A stretch of DNA of 64,000 bases, taken from Vibrio coralliilyticus. Lineage in GTDB: Bacteria > Pseudomonadota > Gammaproteobacteria > Enterobacterales > Vibrionaceae. Below the pieces are notes generated by a model. It saw nothing but the letters and a program-made list of their open reading frames with translations. It was not told the origin of the DNA and ran no database searches. The translations under genes and the position numbers were made by a program. Of the stretch, positions 63,294 through 64,000 are shown in pieces. The number at the start of each line of letters is the position of its first letter. Positions within the stretch are counted from its first letter, which is position 1. The stretch is from positions 868,001-932,000 of the forward strand of contig NZ_CP024628.1 in assembly GCF_024449095.1 (NCBI RefSeq), given 5' to 3'.

Positions 63294-63641
63294 CTATGCG
63301 GGAGTCACTGTCTTAAGGTTTTCCGTAGTAAGCTGATCAACATCATCTTTGAACTCTTTAGCGATAGATTGTAGCTTGTTGCTGTCATCCATCATTTGCT
63401 GAGAGAGCTTTGTAAGTACAGAAAGCTGCTGGCTGTTGAATGCAGTCAGAGAAGTGACATCTTTAATCTCACTTGCCGCTTTCATTTGAGTTAGGCCCAT
63501 TTCGCTGTAAGTACGGATAGCATTTAGCTGAAGCTCTGTTAACACTTCTACGTTCTTAGTCACAAGTTTGTTGAATTTTACGTAGGGCTCTAGGCTTTTT
63601 TCAGTTTGGTCTGTGAAAGATTTGAAAAAATCAGTGTACAT
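63294..63641 (-). CDS. phaP: Phasin family protein
   Basis: Phasins coat polyhydroxyalkanoate granules. The 115-residue protein is mostly amphipathic helix: MYTDFFKSFTDQTEKSLEPY, LTELQLNAIRTYSEMGLTQMKAA and LTAFNSQQLSVLTKLSQQMM, typical of short Vibrio phasins. AGGAG precedes the ATG. It lies between the thiolase and synthase genes, fitting the role, with a strong terminator after it. Confidence 0.9.
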   Translation of the reverse strand: MYTDFFKSFTDQTEKSLEPYVKFNKLVTKNVEVLTELQLNAIRTYSEMGLTQMKAASEIKDVTSLTAFNSQQLSVLTKLSQQMMDDSNKLQSIAKEFKDDVDQLTTENLKTVTPA

Positions 63642-63700
63642 AGTCTTACTCCTGGGTTAATTCCATTTTAATTTGGCTAAAATTCAGGCTCGAATTGAAT

Positions 63701-64000
63701 TTAAGCGATTGATTTAATAACGACGGCCGTTCCCATACCGCCACCAACACATAGCGAAGCGACACCATAAGTCCCATTACTTCGGTTAAGCTCGTGTACA
63801 AGAGAAACCAAAATACGGTTACCTGATGCACCCAGAGGGTGGCCAAGAGCAATTGCACCACCATTTACGTTGGCTTTATCTAAAATTGAAGAAACAGATA
63901 CATCGTGCTCTTGTGCGAGTTTATGGATAACACCAAGCGCTTGAGCGGCAAACGCTTCGTTCAACTCATAAACATGTATATCGTCTGTGGTAATATCCGC
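63701..64000 (-). CDS. phaA: Acetyl-CoA acetyltransferase (beta-ketothiolase), 3' end
   Basis: The visible C-terminal 99 or so residues of a thiolase continue off the right edge of the window. Motifs are YELNEAFAAQ, NVNGGAIALGHPLGASG with the catalytic His, and CVGGGMGTAVVI with the second catalytic Cys. It condenses two acetyl-CoA into acetoacetyl-CoA, the first step towards polyhydroxybutyrate. It lies 59 bases before phaP on the same strand. The N-terminal active-site Cys cannot be seen. Confidence 0.93.
   Translation of the reverse strand, partial: ADITTDDIHVYELNEAFAAQALGVIHKLAQEHDVSVSSILDKANVNGGAIALGHPLGASGNRILVSLVHELNRSNGTYGVASLCVGGGMGTAVVIKSIA

Overview
The window reads as a piece of a Vibrio genome, and by gene content most likely chromosome II. 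The genus call rests on an AI-2 receptor/kinase pair of the Vibrio LuxP/LuxQ type, a PrtV-type M6 secreted protease, a TLH-type lecithinase/hemolysin, FabV, a napABC cluster ending in a tiny membrane protein, and a PHB cluster in the order phaA-phaP-phaC. From memory, V. cholerae carries close counterparts of many of these on its second chromosome. No rRNA, tRNA, insertion sequence, prophage or CRISPR array was seen. Base composition looks even apart from AT-rich gaps around the secreted-protein genes.

Layout. 1-1.7 kb: end of a periplasmic nitrate reductase operon (napA 3' end, napB, napC, small membrane protein). 1.8-7 kb: galE, the 5-oxoprolinase genes pxpABC, and an FAD oxidoreductase, followed by an odd gap with a possible 25-codon gene and a nested palindrome built from DnaA-box-like words. 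7.2-12.2 kb: an FtsX-type ABC exporter, with tesA diverging from it on overlapping start codons, then fabV. 12.4-25.3 kb: mostly single genes (GAF/EAL phosphodiesterase, ABC-class ATPase, DnaJ-like protein, 2OG-Fe(II) oxygenase, YjdF-like membrane protein, cutA, helD, YccS-like protein, two small unknown genes, HMG-CoA reductase). 25.4-42.2 kb: glycerol metabolism (glpD, glpK-glpF, glpABC) interleaved with a PilZ protein, luxPQ, a TraF-like outer-membrane protein and small conserved genes. 42.2-52.2 kb: a solute-binding protein, OmpA-like lipoprotein, DsbA-like lipoprotein plus FKBP, Nudix hydrolase, retropepsin-like lipoprotein, aminotransferase, nrdDG and a BigR-like regulator with a split YeeE/YedE sulfur transporter. 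52.4-59.4 kb: exported proteins, including prtV preceded by a small secreted protein that resembles PrtV's own propeptide, and tlh. 59.5-64 kb: MFS transporter and amino-acid racemase, then phaC, phaP and the 3' end of phaA.

Themes. Anaerobic respiration and growth recur (nap, glpABC, nrdDG with an exact FNR box and two NrdR boxes). Glycerol enters through GlpF, is phosphorylated by GlpK and oxidised by GlpD or GlpABC; related palindromes before glpD, glpF and glpA may be GlpR sites. Signalling is represented by LuxPQ, an EAL phosphodiesterase and a PilZ receptor.

The strongest candidate for something undescribed is the exported PrtV-propeptide-like protein directly upstream of prtV. Next are the unlisted short gene and nested dyad at 6.96-7.2 kb, the paired operators of the BigR-like regulator, and a GNRA-capped intrinsic terminator between phaP and phaC.
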